A stretch of 64,000 nt of DNA from Serinus canaria (taxonomy: Eukaryota; Chordata; Aves; Passeriformes; Fringillidae): positions 20,125,649 through 20,189,648 of the forward strand of contig NC_066315.1 of assembly GCF_022539315.1 (NCBI RefSeq). Reading direction: 5' to 3'. The position numbers and the translations under genes are program-made. Below the pieces are notes generated by a model. That model was given only the letters and a program-made list of their open reading frames with translations. It had not been told where the DNA came from and made no database searches. Shown here piece after piece: positions 27,467 through 40,079 of the stretch; the first letter of the stretch is position 1, and every line of letters begins with the position of its first letter.

Positions 27467-29356
27467 AACCCCTTTGTTATCTTCAGTGACAATACCATTT
27501 CAAAGCAGAGTTTTACTTCAGCAATCTATGAAAGCTCTGATTTTTTCACAGAAGCCTATTCACCTTTCAATCATTTGTATTACATCACTCAAGTAATTAC
27601 TAAATTTTATTTCAGGGAAATACAGAAATCTCTTCTGTAAAAATCTACGCTTGAAATCACACTCCCTTTAAAGCCCTCAGAAAGATACAGACACACTTGG
27701 TCTACAGCTCACCAAACCTGCTTCCTGTGGTAGTTCTGGAGATTTGATAAACCATGCCTCACACTCTGGAGAGACAATCGGATCTGCAATGACTACAGGA
27801 GCCCACCTCACCATCACTACTTGGTTTGATGATCCCCATCCTTGTGGATCCTCTTTGCCCTGCTCCCCACCATGACAAGAGGAGCAACAGGAGATACTTG
27901 AGACCAACTTCAGATTTCATTTAGGTAAACAAGAAAGGCAAAGAAGCATGTGCCAGCTGGTGTAAAATAAACACTCATACTTTGCTAAAAATGTTCCAGG
28001 CTGAATTGAACATCCACAAGGAGCTAAGGAAAACAGCAACACAGAATTCCTTACAAAGATTCCTTGGAACTGGGAGATCCTGTTGCTACTCTCAAACACT
28101 ACTTAGACTCACAGTATTTTAAGACAGGACAAAATGTCCCAAACAAGTAATATACTTGAACCAGGGTTTCCATCTTGACATAGTATACTGCCACTGAAAA
28201 TTCCCATGATCAATTAATATTTCATGTCTATGCCCAACAGATACTGAAATGTAATAAGGGCTTTATCAAATCCACAGCCTACCACAAAACCTAGCAATAC
28301 AATCGCAGCAGGACAAAGTCAAAGAATTTTGTAAACAGGAGATGTGTACTGATACAATCAATGCAACATCAATGGAGTCATTAAATAATTTGGGGTGAAG
28401 GAACATGCAGAACAAGCCAGTAGAGAAGGAGCTGTGATGCCTGCTTATGGTAAAAAAGCCCCCAAAACTCTGCTATGAAAGTTCCCAAATTCCAGAACCT
28501 CTCTGAAAGAGATGGCAGAGTGTGCATTGAAGATACCATGGTTTGAATCAGCTGGGCATGAAGAGCTGTGTTTCAGCCTGCACAGGCTCAGCCCCTTTGG
28601 TGCTCTGGGTACCATTTCTGCTCTCCTAGCTGTCAACCACATGTCCATTGACACACATCCTCCCTCCTCAGAAGCACAGTCTCAGTAGCAGCAGAGCCAC
28701 CCTGGGCTCTGGATACACTTCCAGCCACCCTCTGCTGGTCAGAACGAGCTCTCCTGCAAGCACCCACACTGGTCTGGGATCTCCATGGGCTCCAGGATCT
28801 CTCCCTTTGAAGCAGACACACAGACACCTGGACAGGGAAGCCTATACCACTGCCCCATCTTCTACAGGCTCCTTCCAGCATCAGTGCAATGGGGACAAAC
28901 GCTGCCAAGGATTTCCCCTCCAACCCATGCCTTAAAATAACACTGGGATGTGGGAGGAAAGCATCTAGGTTAACACTGCCTCATGCAGCACTATTTTAAG
29001 CAGGAAAACCCTGAGGATTGGTAGGGGTTTGATTCTTTCTTCCAAATGTTGCCACTCTAGGCACTTCCATCAGACTCTGCCTCCTCCTCCAGCTTTAATC
29101 ACCTGATAGCATTAGAGTAACAAAAATAAGGGTAACTACTATACATGGAAAGGAATGAGAAATGAAAAATTATTTTTATGCCAAGATCAAAACAATAGCA
29201 ACCAAATATTTTTCATTGTGCCAGAAGAGACTTCTGCTATTTCTCAGACTACAGCATCAGTCTGAGTTGACAACTTCCAAAAAATAAATTAAAAATTATA
29301 TTTTGAACATTTACACCAGCAAGTCATCCACTCTTGCAGAAGCTGAAAACCCATAC

Positions 29357-29449
29357 CTGGCGTACAAAGCTGTTGGAGGTAGTGTCAGAAGATGTGCTCC
29401 CATCTGATCCTTTGAATCGGTTTTTTCTTCTTGCCCCTTTACCATAAGC
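29357..29449 (-). CDS. CACNB2: CACNB2 second coding exon (variable N-terminal domain)
   Basis: This 93-base exon encodes 31 residues, from [10 protein letters not shown] to SNSFVRQ. The segment [19 protein letters not shown] is characteristic of CACNB2; CACNB1 and CACNB4 have related but different versions. The exon is bounded by a CAG acceptor at 29450-29452 and by a GTATGG donor starting at 29356. Both ends are in phase 0, so it is a symmetric exon. That agrees with the known beta-2a and beta-2e forms, which lack this segment and join their own first exon directly to the following GSADSYTSRP exon. That exon is not in the window and must lie beyond its left edge. The stretch is basic and Ser/Thr-rich and precedes the SH3-like core. 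It has no catalytic function. Confidence 0.95.
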
Positions 29450-29495
29450 CTGTTTAAAGAAAAAAAAAAAAACACAGATTAGGGAAACAGCATTA
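29450..29495 (-). other. CACNB2: Splice acceptor and branch region for CACNB2 exon 2
   Basis: Read on the minus strand, the bases before exon 2 form a run of 14 T, then CTTTAAACAG and the exon. A CCCTAAT motif about 30 bases upstream of the acceptor is a good branch-point candidate. The long T tract and the canonical CAG make this a strong 3' splice site. Confidence 0.75.
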
Positions 29496-32400
29496 CAGCA
29501 TTAGTTTGTGTTGCACAGAAAGCTTCCAGGGTGTCCTAGGCTAGCAGGGGGGATTCAGATTATCAGCTTTGTGTCAATCAGTAAGCACATATTCACTAAG
29601 TAACTGATGGGATGTATGTGCAACTGCTCACAAGGCTTGGTCAACTGAGCCCTACGTGTTTTGCTGTTGTTGGGTCTTTTTTCACATTTGGTTTCAGAAA
29701 CATATTTATAGACTCACACAGATGTAGCATTATTTACCTAAGTCACAGTGATTAAAAAGTACAGTTTGTTGTGCAGCTAGTTTAAATAAACAAGGCAGGA
29801 AAGGAGGTACTGGAGCAGTCTCCAGTACATCACAGCTATGAGCCAAGTCAGCTGAGGGAACATTAAACAGCAAGAAGTGAAAAACAACTTGTTGATACAG
29901 TCTTAGAGCTGATGGGAGATTTTACAATAATATTTTTTTTACAATAAGTTCAAGAAAGTAAAAGCAGTATAACAATAAAAAAGGACTATATGTCTAACTG
30001 GGAAAGGGGTAATATGCTAGTAAAAAGCAAAGCATCTTTTATCTACCTTTATCTACTAGGAGTTTAAAGAGACGTGAGGAGAAAGCTATGGTTGGCTGAA
30101 ACAAAACTTTAAAACTATGGTTTAGAAACAGAAAATCATGGTTTAGAATCAAAACAAATGCATCCATGTGTTCACAAAAAGTTATTTGTTTTGTGCATTA
30201 AACATAGGTCAGCAATAAATATTTTTACATTAAATAACAAGGGAAAAAAAAAAAAGAAATAGTTCAAAGCTATGTTATTTGCAAGCACTTATTTCTGTGA
30301 GAGTGTTTCTGTGTAGACTGTAAACTCTGCCATGACACCACCTCTGGGCTGTGCAACCTTCAGAGCTTTGGAGCTGAACTCACTGGTCCTCATGGTAGGG
30401 AAGAGAGGGCTCCAGTGCAGGCTGAACACTTAAAATCCCACACTGGCAGATTTTTAATATCGTGTCTTCAAACTATGAGTGCTGTTCTCAGCAGTCACAC
30501 ATACGGTAAGTGTGATTAAATATTTTGCAGTCTAAAACTTTCTGAGGAGGAGTACAGATAGCCACCACTAACTTCAGATCATTTGATAAATCCAGCTTGC
30601 CTTCACCAGATGCAAGAGAACAATCTCAAACTGTAACTGTGTTGATTCTGGGTGAGTTTGGAGCACATTAGATGAAATCTAATGCACCAATCTTTTCGAA
30701 AGGAGGACTCAAGGAACAGTGGTTCTGTCAGCCAGATACTCTCAGCAAAAACAGAATCTGTTATCTCACTAACCTAACAGTGACCTACAAAAAAAGCAAT
30801 GCTGTATCCCCCAAAAAACAGATTCATGGGAAAGAATCACAGTTTGCACTCACACGGAAATAATTTTGCCAAGCTCATATGATTTTTTCAAAACTGCAAA
30901 ACAGCCTCGTAAGAAATTTCTGAAAGGCACCCAAATTGATTCTATACATGCTGGTTAGGGCAGAACTATACACAAATCAGCATATTGAAGATTATGGGGG
31001 TGAAAATAGGACTTTCTGATGAGTCTAGGACTGTAACCCAGCAGGTCCCAAAATATAAAGTTAAATTTCAATCAGGAATAGTTTTACATGGTTGCATTTC
31101 TAAAAGGAATCTAACTGAAGAACTTGCTGGTAATGAAGAGGTCGTCCTACATCAATAAAAGTAAGTAGATTGGAACCACTGTTACAAGCAAATTATTAAA
31201 AATATTTCCAGGTATAATAGACAGTTCTACCAGAACCATCTTTTTCCACCTAGTGTAATACAATAATATAATATTCCACCTAATATAATATCAAAGTACC
31301 TAAAAATACATAAAAAGTATCTCTGACAGCAGTATTCTTCAATTATACCAACATCTTTAAATCAAAATTTACCTGTTCTGAATAGTTCCCATTGAGTTAA
31401 TTGCCTAGGGTAACACACAAATATTCTGAATTCCTTTCCTACAATTTTTATGGAAGAATATAGAAATACACTTACAAAAAAAAAATATAATTTCTAACAT
31501 TCACAAAGGAGCTCAAAAATATAAAGCATCTACATAAAGAGCACACTATCTAGGCAATTTCATTAATAGTGTACAGTTCAATATTGTGCAATTCCCAAGG
31601 AGATAATTAAAAACTTGTACACATATTCTCTCTCACAGTCACACATTTTGTATTTGTCTCCAGTTTCTACAATATCTATTTAAAGTATCATAGTGCTCAG
31701 TTTGCTAACAAAAAAAAATTATGAGAGGCAAAAGAGGGACTGAGTCTAGAGTGATGAAGATAAAACAAATAAGAACAGAAAAATAGTATGTTACAAGAAC
31801 AGACAGAGAAGCCTGCCTTATATCTGTGTAGCAATGACTAAAAGCATTTATTTCTGGCAACATCACAGCAAATGCAACTCAGACTAAACTCACCTTGATT
31901 TTTCAATTTGAGGAGGTTTTTTTGTGCACAGCAACATGCATCTTTTTGTCCTACTGTTCTGTAAGTGAAAACTCTTCAGAAGCATGGGCTACATACTGAC
32001 TTTAAACACAAAAAACCTGTGGACATGATGGCAGGCTGTGGCTGCAGATTGTAGTCAGAGTCAGTTTTACACCTTCTTTGCACAGAGCAGTTTTCAGTCA
32101 AAAGAACGGAGGACAACTTTTGTATGTGAGAAAACTGGGATTTGTTGTCTCTTTTCATTATTTTAAAGGATGCTAACTGGGGACTACATTTGTTTTCCAC
32201 ACTGTTCAAGCTTATTCCCACAATAAGAAATGCCTGAAATTTTCTTCTGAGGATGAGATTAGCCTTCCATAATCAAAACAGTCTTATATATTATTAAAAA
32301 GTATTAATTATCTCTGCCATGTGGAGAAGCTTGACGACTCATCCTGTCATGATCATTATGTTTTGCTTCTTCATGTGTATTTTTTCCCAAAAGCTCTTAA

Positions 32401-35400
32401 TGTGAGAATGAGGCCTTTTTAAATAAATAAATTTTAAAAAAACCGTAATGATCTCAGTTGCTTTCAATTCTCAGGGGAAAAAAAAATAGATAATATTTTT
32501 TCCCAATACATTACTTTGATTTTCATGTTAAAATACATTCCCTTATCTGTGTTCTGTGCAGCATTTGGCTGCAATTAGGCAGCTAAAAATAAAGGACTGA
32601 ATCACGACATGAGGACATTGGCCAGTAAAAGCAGCACCACGGGGCAGTCATTCCTAACCTGTGTGGCAGCTGTACCTAACAGAACAACCACTGCAGACCA
32701 AACACCTCAGCAGCCCAGAATGCAGTGCCCAGTGGTGGCAGCCTCCACAGCCAGCAGGGCAGGGCTGGCACACCATCATCTGTCCCAGCTGATCAGCTTA
32801 CAGCTGACTCCAGCCCTGTGAACAAGCCTGTTCATAAAAAAAACTTTGCTGACAGTAACATTCTTACTGGGTTTTAGCAGAGCATCTTACTCAAACGTAA
32901 AGTTATCTATACATCTATTTACAAGTTCAAAAGTTTAGCTTCATTTATTAGTCAGAGGTGTGAAATTCCTTTGAAATTGGCTGAGTTTTCAAAGAAGAGA
33001 AATAAAACACACACGTTTATGTTCTAAAGCTTCATAAAATACCCAAAAAACAAGGTGAAACCTTACCAAAAAAACCAAAACCAAACCTAAGCAGTTTTGC
33101 AAAAACCATTTCATCAACCAAGACTTAACAAAGCAAAGAAAGACTCTGCTTTCCAACTCTGATTAGAAACTCTGATTGTTCAACTGTTATTCAACCCATG
33201 TCACCAAGTGAAATATGGGAATCATATGAAGTTTTAAAGGCATACACTGCAGTTTCCTGATAATTAACAGTTTTATGTACAATTACTTGTTATTGTAAAG
33301 AGATGAGATCAATGCTGCTCAGTGAAACCCTTTAATTATAATGAGGTTCTGTCTCAAGACATAAAATACATAAAATACATAACATTTAATCCTATAACAC
33401 ACATGACAAGTAGAAGGCACCGTTTATGCCTGTAGGCAAAATACTATCATCTGGAAGAGGAAATAGAAAACATTTAAAACCACCAACTCTACAACCAGGG
33501 AACTGGCCTTCAGTGGGAGTCTTAAAATGCCCTCCACCAGTAACCACTCTAATGGCATTTCATAGCAAAGCAGTGGGGAGGACTATACAAGGGATGAGTC
33601 TGAACCTTAACTATTTATCATAGGTAAAACAGCACCAGCCATCGAGACTGATGGCAGGTGGCAGAGATAAACCCTTAAAAACTGGTCTCATGAAGGAAGA
33701 GTACAGAATATTTAGGCAGTAGAGTCACTGACACCAAGTCAGGTCCTTAAACAAAGATGGAAGAAATAAATTGGAGAAAACAAAAGCAGAAAACAAAATT
33801 TCAGAGCTATTCTGAATCTTACATCACCGCAGATGAACAGGGGACCAACTACCAAAATCAAAAAACACCTAAAAAGGTAACAAGTGACCCTCCTGAAGGA
33901 TTAGGGAATTTCTAGAAGATCAGAAAAGCAAATATGCACCAAGTATTTTTCTTTCCCATGCAAAAGCTTAAAAAAATATTTAAAGATGTGCATGTTCCAT
34001 ACAGCATATCAGGACAGTGCAGAACACATGCATCCAGCTCCATCCTTTCCTTAAAAGTACATCCACTGCCTCTTTAAGCAATTCCTTACAACAAGGAACC
34101 AAATCCTCCTGTAGGTCAGAACCTCTGGGCCCTTTCTGGCCACTAGCCAGGCTTACCACCACTCAGAAATGAAACTTTCCAGCATCAGCTGCATAGCTGC
34201 AACTCCCACACTGTCACCCAACAGAAAAAGACATTAATATTTCTGATTTTGTCACCACAAACCATACTAATCTCATAAAGGAGTAGAGGTCAGCTTCCTG
34301 ACCACACAGCCAAGGGCTGGAAGATGTCCATAGACCTGGTGATGAGTTCCCCACTAATCCACAGCTCCCTTCCACGACAGGAATGAGGGCAAAAGGGCAA
34401 GGTAGGGTACAGCAACATATCCTGGCTTGCCTCCACCTCAGGAGCAGGGCTTTGAGTCACCCTCTGTGGGCAACAGCAGCACAGCCTTGTGACAGGCACT
34501 CTGCTCTGTGACATACCCTCAGCCGAGGAGCACAGACTCACGTCCCCATAGCCGAAAAGAATACCCAGCTTAGGTCTCCAAACCTGGATTTCTCCAAACA
34601 AACAACTCTTGCAAAGGGACAAAACTCAGGAAAGACAGGACTTCCCCTCAGGAATCCTATCAAATTGAGGATCTCCAATACAGTCATCAAGTACATGCAA
34701 GCTACAGGGATAGTCTGCAAAGTCCATTTCACAGTCATTTTATAAAATCCTACACCTACAGCAAAACAAAAATCCATTCAATCCAACAAACAAACAAACC
34801 CCCAAACCTCCACAAATAATTCACTTCTCAAAACTTGCAAATATAATACATAAATGAGTATTTGACAGATGCTTCTTTTTCACCATTAAAAGAAAACTAA
34901 TTTCTTCTGAGCAATCTGTAATGGGTAAATCTTAGATGCTCTTTTCTGCTGGCCTGTGATAAAGCCTTGCCAACACTGCATGTAGAAACAGCCCCATTCT
35001 TGCCAGTTCCTACACTTGTGAGCCATCTCCCAGTGCTCTCACCCTGGCCTCAGACCAGGTCATCTGGCAGTCTGCACCTGCCAGACAAGAAGCTGGGAAC
35101 TTGGCTGGCTCTCCTCATCCCCAGGGGCCTGGAAACCCACCCCGGTGCAAACCTGCCGCACATCTACTTGTAACACAGCGATGAAGATATCAGCTCCCAC
35201 CTCAGCAAAACAGAGCACACAGCGGCAGAAGGTGCTCATGCCCAAACCCCACTGGGCCTCCTGCAGCCTTTTAAAACTGGCAACTACAGCTGTAGGCCAC
35301 GTGCCTGTACCTCCCCACTTGCTCTCCACGGGTTTCTGGGTTTCACTTGCACAAGCAAACAGAAAGAGACCTGACTCTGTGACAGTAGGATGCCTGCAGG

Positions 35401-38400
35401 GACCAGCAGCCAACTACCAGACAGTTTCCCTCTGCTAAGGGTTTGCTACCCTGAGGACAGAGACCAAGGCAACCCCTTGGAGGGTGGGGAAGGCAATTTT
35501 AGTTCCTTGATTTTTAAACATTTCTATCGTAGCACAGTAAAGACCTGAGAAAAAATAGCAGAAGAAAAGTAACTGAGACTCCAGAGAAGCCAGACTTGTA
35601 ATAGCACAGGAACTTTTCAGCTGTAGAGGCAAAACAAGACAAAACCAGAGATTGCCTCTAGAAGATAAAAAGTTAGAACTGAAACTGCTGAACTGTTTCA
35701 GAGTGAATTTACACTCTAGAATAATCCAAAGAACAACTATTACATCCCATTTATGTTGATAATGTGTAATACCCAAATGGAAAATATCTCTGGAAGACAC
35801 AAGCATGCAAAATCACCTTTTATTGCTTGAGTACAGCATAAACCCCAAAGAGCAGAGAATTATCAGAAAAGCTGAAACCTGAATAGCTGAAACCTGAAGG
35901 GCTTTCTGCAGGGAAGGACTATTAAAATTTATTTTTGTCAGTAAGGAATGCAACACTGAAAGGAGATTGCCACTTCAGGACAGAAAACACTACCTCTTGC
36001 TGAGGGCCATGAGGAAGTCCAAGGAATGGAATTGGATTTTATCTCTTCTTCCTTTGTTTGTATATCCTCCACTGAATTGCTGCCACATTGGATCTGGCTT
36101 CTAGGGATGCTGCCAGAAGAGAGTACAACCTTCCACGCCTCTATAACGAATGGGTATTGTTATTATTTAAGTAAGCAAAGGGATATAAATTTAGTTTGTT
36201 TATGGCTTACAAAGTATTCTTGCAAGTCAGTACTGGGAAATACACGGCTGCAAAATGTTTGTTTGAAGAACAGGTAAACACGGTGTGAACTGAGATAAAT
36301 CAACTCAGCTGAAAGCAGCAGAGGGCAGTGTGATTAATCTGCTGAGAATAAATCTCTGGATATTGTTCATTACCACAAGACAGGCAGTGAAGGGACGGTG
36401 CTATACAACTGAGAAGGTTGCTGGAGATTCAGGAAGGACAACAGCCAGTGTAAGGGCTGTAACTAAGCTGATTTTCTGGAGTCACCATATGCACATCACT
36501 CTAAAATTCACCTTAACATCAACCATAGTTGATACAGAAGGAAAACTGAACAAGCCTGTCCCCTGGACTCATGCATTCAGTTTACCTTCTGCAATGCAAC
36601 CTGAAAAACAAGCCAAGCCCTCCAGGGATGATGAAACCTTTAGACTAGGAAGGCAGAAGCATTTAGCAGTACCATGTAGTGGAGGAAATCTAAATGCAGG
36701 TGAAAGAGCTGAAGAAAACAATCGAGAAGAGAATTGTTTTCACATAAAATGTGTCAGGTTGTTAGGACGTGCACTGACAGATGATGCATAAGCAGGCAAA
36801 AAAAGAACAGGAGGAAAATAATAATGAGGAATAGGGAAGAATTCATCCAGTGTAAGATTCATCCCTCCACAAGGTAGTCTTTGGTTGCTTCATAGAAGGT
36901 TCCATTATGTTTTCTTTGAAATGTCTTTGTGTAATTTACTCATCTGATTTGCTGTGAATCCCTAATGCACAGCACAGGAAGCTTTGTGATGAGAAGACAA
37001 CAACAGAAATTGAATCTAATGATTTTTGAGGACTGAGAGACTTTGAAGAAGGATCATAAGAAAATTACATGGGAGCAAGGGGAAAAAAGAAGAGAGGCTA
37101 AGAGTTACCATGAAAGGCATTAATGTGCTACGTTATATTATAAACAAATAATAATAGTACCTCGGTTAATTAAAATTATTAAAATGAATATTCTACTAAT
37201 TCAGATTCCTAAAAAAAGGGGGTTGTTTAAACAAAGAAGACTGGGGTTGATTTAAAAAAAAAAATACACAGAAAAACTGATCACCAAACACTGATACATT
37301 TAAACAGTTTGCTTCTTTTCTTTCAGAAAACCTAATGCTGATTTCATTTCAAAAGGGCCACACCTAAAACCACCACTTTGCACTGACATATACCTGGACA
37401 TTGTGATTAAATCACAGTGTAACTGTCAGCATGCAGATTTGTCTGGACAAAACTGGACATCCAAAACTCTACTGCAACTCCCTCTAAGACCAAGATCCAT
37501 CTGAGATTAAGATCACATTGAACTATAACTAGAACTGTATTTTTACAGTCATATGGATCTAAAAGCCACAGAATTTTAGGTAATACAGAAAAAAACACCA
37601 ATATCTTGTCCCAGTTGCAAAGAACTTCCCTGGAAAAATACAGTATAGCTGTCATGATCAACGCTCAAAGAGATTTTTTCTTTGTTTGCAGATCTGATTA
37701 GGAAAATGCATTATGAAAATAAGAAATAGACTTTACACAGATGTTATCTAGGAATATTTCACATATTTAACTCCCTTTTAAGTGAACTGTTTCTAGAGCA
37801 TTAATTAGATTTCCCTCCTCTGTCCCATGGTGACAAGTTTGGCCAAAATGGATGGGCAGGCACAATCCAAAATATTGAGCATGATGTTACGATAAGTTAA
37901 AAGAAATCTCAGCTTAGCAAAAGTAAAATTCTTGGATAAGAGAATTGTTTTGACTTGGTATGACTCTACAAAGGCTCTTCAGTAATATTTCCTTAAATGA
38001 TAATTCCCAGAAGAAGCACTTCAGAGTGAACACTTTCAGGAGTGACATCACACCATAAGCTCATATGTTTGTTTGGTTGGTTTTTTGGGCTTTTTTTCCT
38101 GACAGATTATTTGGCAGAAATATTTATAGGATTGATATTCAACTACCCTAAGAGAAAAAGATAGTGGTGCAAATAACTGAAGTACCTGTAGGCAATCTAC
38201 TTGATGAGTCCTATGTCCTCATTAAGCCTCTCCTTCTCATCACTGTGAGTGTCTTCTATTGGGGTTTTTAAAATGTTCATAGAATAAAAATTCAAAACAT
38301 AATAATTGTCTCTAAATGGAGCGCTTGCTAAGGAATTAACCTGCAGTATTATTCAGACAAAGGGCTCTTTTGTTTCCATAACCTTATTTCCTCTCTACAA

Positions 38401-39877
38401 AAGGTTTCTATATGACTAAAACTAGTGCATATTGAAAAGATGATTCCTGTTCTGCCTAATGACTTTGATTCCAAAAACTGAAAAACATCCCATAATGAAC
38501 CAAAAAGGTGCATTATCACTGTCTTAAAAAGGGAATCTTTTTGGCTGTGAATGTTCAGAAACCTGTTTAATAAAACAGAATATAAATGCATTACCTGAAA
38601 CATAAATAACATGGGTGTTAGCAAACTATTCTTCCTCTCTAAACAGAGGCTATTTAACCCTAGTAAAAAGGAGAGTTGAGAAATCAATTTTATGATCAGT
38701 ATTTGACATTTGTCCACAGCAGAGAGGCACCATATGATTTGACAGTTGCTGAATCTGTGCTTAGGGCTGAAAAGATGTAAAAAGGGGGGGATTTGTAGGT
38801 CAGAAATTAGCTCCATTGCCACTGTTTCTGGAGAAGCTGGCAAAGCATATGGCCCTACTGAAATGTCTGTTCTGTGCTTGGAGGCTACTGACATCCAAAG
38901 AGACACTTTCTCTTTTTTAGTTTAACCTAGTCTCTGCTTCAGTGCCTGGATTTTGCTCTGCTGTCACCGGGCCTGAGTAAGTAAAGATCAATCACCAAGA
39001 CTGTTGACAGAATGACAGCATTTTTCTCTGTCAGTCAAGCACTTCTGGGATGGAGCTGGTCCACCTTCTCAAACAAAGCTATCAGAGATACCTTTGGCAG
39101 CAGCAGTAAAAACTGCACCAGATTTTACCACCTTTTTACTGGGTTCAAAAACAGCACTCTGAAGTCTCTGCAGCCAACTATTGCAAACTTGAAGATATTA
39201 AGCAACATTCATACATTAAACAGAAACAACCTTTCAAAAGATGAAGTCTTTTCTAAGTGTGCCTTACCCAGCCTCCTTCTCATCGCCCATCCACCCGAAC
39301 ATGGGTGAGTTCCTAAAATTTCTGAGACGACAGTACAACCACCTTCTGCATGAAAATCGAGCAGCTTAAATCTGCAGCATGTTCAACACCCTCAGCCTCC
39401 CCAAAATTCCTGCCGAACAACTGGTGTGAATCGCCTTCCCTCACCTACAGACTGTCACCAGCCCGTGGAACAGACGAGCGAGGTTTCAGCCGTGCGTGGG
39501 AAGCATCAGGTAAGATACAACAGGTTACTGGAGCAGGGAAAAATAGCCGAACCCTGCGAGTCATACATGTCCGGAAGATCAGCTTAACAGCAACGTATTC
39601 CTACATATTCATCCTCCAAATAATCGCAAGGTTCTTTTGACTTACGATGCTTCTATGGCACAGAGCATCCCATGCATGTTAATTTAACGGTATCTGAGGC
39701 TGGGGGCGAAGACAGGGGATTTCGGGCGTCTTAGGGGAGCTGTCAAACTTTTCTGACGGCGGTGACCAAAGTTGAAGGACGGGCAGCTCGGGCGGCCCCG
39801 CCGCCCTGCCCCGCGCCCCCGCCCCGCCGCAGCCGCAGCCCCAGCCCCAGCGCCGGCCCCGGCCGAGCCCGCGGTAC
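29450..39877 (-). other. CACNB2: CACNB2 intron between first and second coding exons
   Basis: This is a 10.4 kb intron with GT-AG ends. The first few tens of bases next to exon 1 (about 39785-39877) are extremely GC-rich and belong to the CpG island. The rest is AT-rich. I see no recognisable exon or clear transposon in it. A 185-codon open frame at 38349-38906 and a 153-codon one at 36330-36791 resemble no family I know. A short CAAA-type simple repeat lies near 34785-34800. Confidence 0.85.
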
Positions 39878-39976
39878 CTGCGCTGCCGCCGCCGCGGGCA
39901 GGGGGTTGTCCAGCAGCTCCATCTGCACCTCCTGCGCCGGGCTGGGAGGCGATTTGGACATGTCGCTCTGGACCAT
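39878..39976 (-). CDS. CACNB2: CACNB2 first coding exon (beta-2d type N-terminus)
   Basis: This exon encodes the first 33 residues of the voltage-gated calcium channel beta-2 subunit, a cytoplasmic protein that binds the alpha-1 pore subunit, promotes its surface expression and tunes its gating. The translation begins MVQSDMSKSPPSPAQEVQME and ends in a short alanine run, AAAAAQ. The shared MVQ-DMSKSPP start and the QMELL motif match what I know of the mammalian long N-terminus usually called beta-2d. The start is the ATG at 39976-39974, with G at +4 but C at -3. The exon ends ...GCG CAG and is followed by a GTACCG donor, so it closes in phase 0, which fits the next exon at 29357-29449. Only this N-terminal variant was seen in the window. 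The alternative first exons of other isoforms were not recognised. The linker between QMELL and the splice site differs from the mammalian one, as expected for this variable region. Confidence 0.95.
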
Positions 39977-40025
39977 TGGCGAGGAGAGCGGGTGGCTGGG
40001 CGCCGAGCCTCTCGGCGGGACAGAA

Positions 40026-40045
40026 CCGAGCCGAGCCGAGCCGAG
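40026..40045. repeat. CCGAG pentanucleotide repeat, four units
   Basis: Four exact CCGAG units are followed by CCGGG. The repeat lies in the probable 5' leader or core promoter of CACNB2, where length variation could affect transcription or leader structure. Confidence 0.9.
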
Positions 40046-40064
40046 CCGGGGCGGCGGGCGCCGC

Positions 40065-40079
40065 TCAGCGCCCGGCCAT
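40065..40079 (-). promoter_or_regulatory. Short upstream ORF in the CACNB2 leader
   Basis: Upstream of the CACNB2 start, the minus strand reads ATGGCCGGGCGCTGA, a four-codon frame (MAGR) with its own stop. Its start context has G at -3 and G at +4, which is stronger than that of the main ATG. The stop lies about 88 bases before the main start. If transcription begins upstream of 40079, this frame could reduce or modulate translation of the beta-2d form. Its presence in the mRNA is inferred, not shown. Confidence 0.5.

Larger units (their letters stand above)
1..29356 (-). other. CACNB2: Proximal part of the next CACNB2 intron
   Basis: Everything left of exon 2 must be intronic for transcripts that use it, because the following CACNB2 exon (GSADSYTSRP...) was not found. 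The interval is AT-rich. It holds CR1 fragments, a solo LTR, short simple repeats and one candidate additional exon, each listed separately. Positions 12300-22380 and 23600-29350 show nothing I can name apart from scattered short open frames. Confidence 0.8.

Noticed and set aside
34290..34622. 110-codon minus-strand open frame with a Cys run
   Set aside because: It is intronic to CACNB2. I see no acceptor or donor at suitable phase and no known family.
34970..34990. ATGCAGTGTTGG on the minus strand, considered as the beta-2a MQCC first exon
   Set aside because: It reads MQCWQG, lacking the second palmitoylated cysteine and the following GLVHRRR residues.
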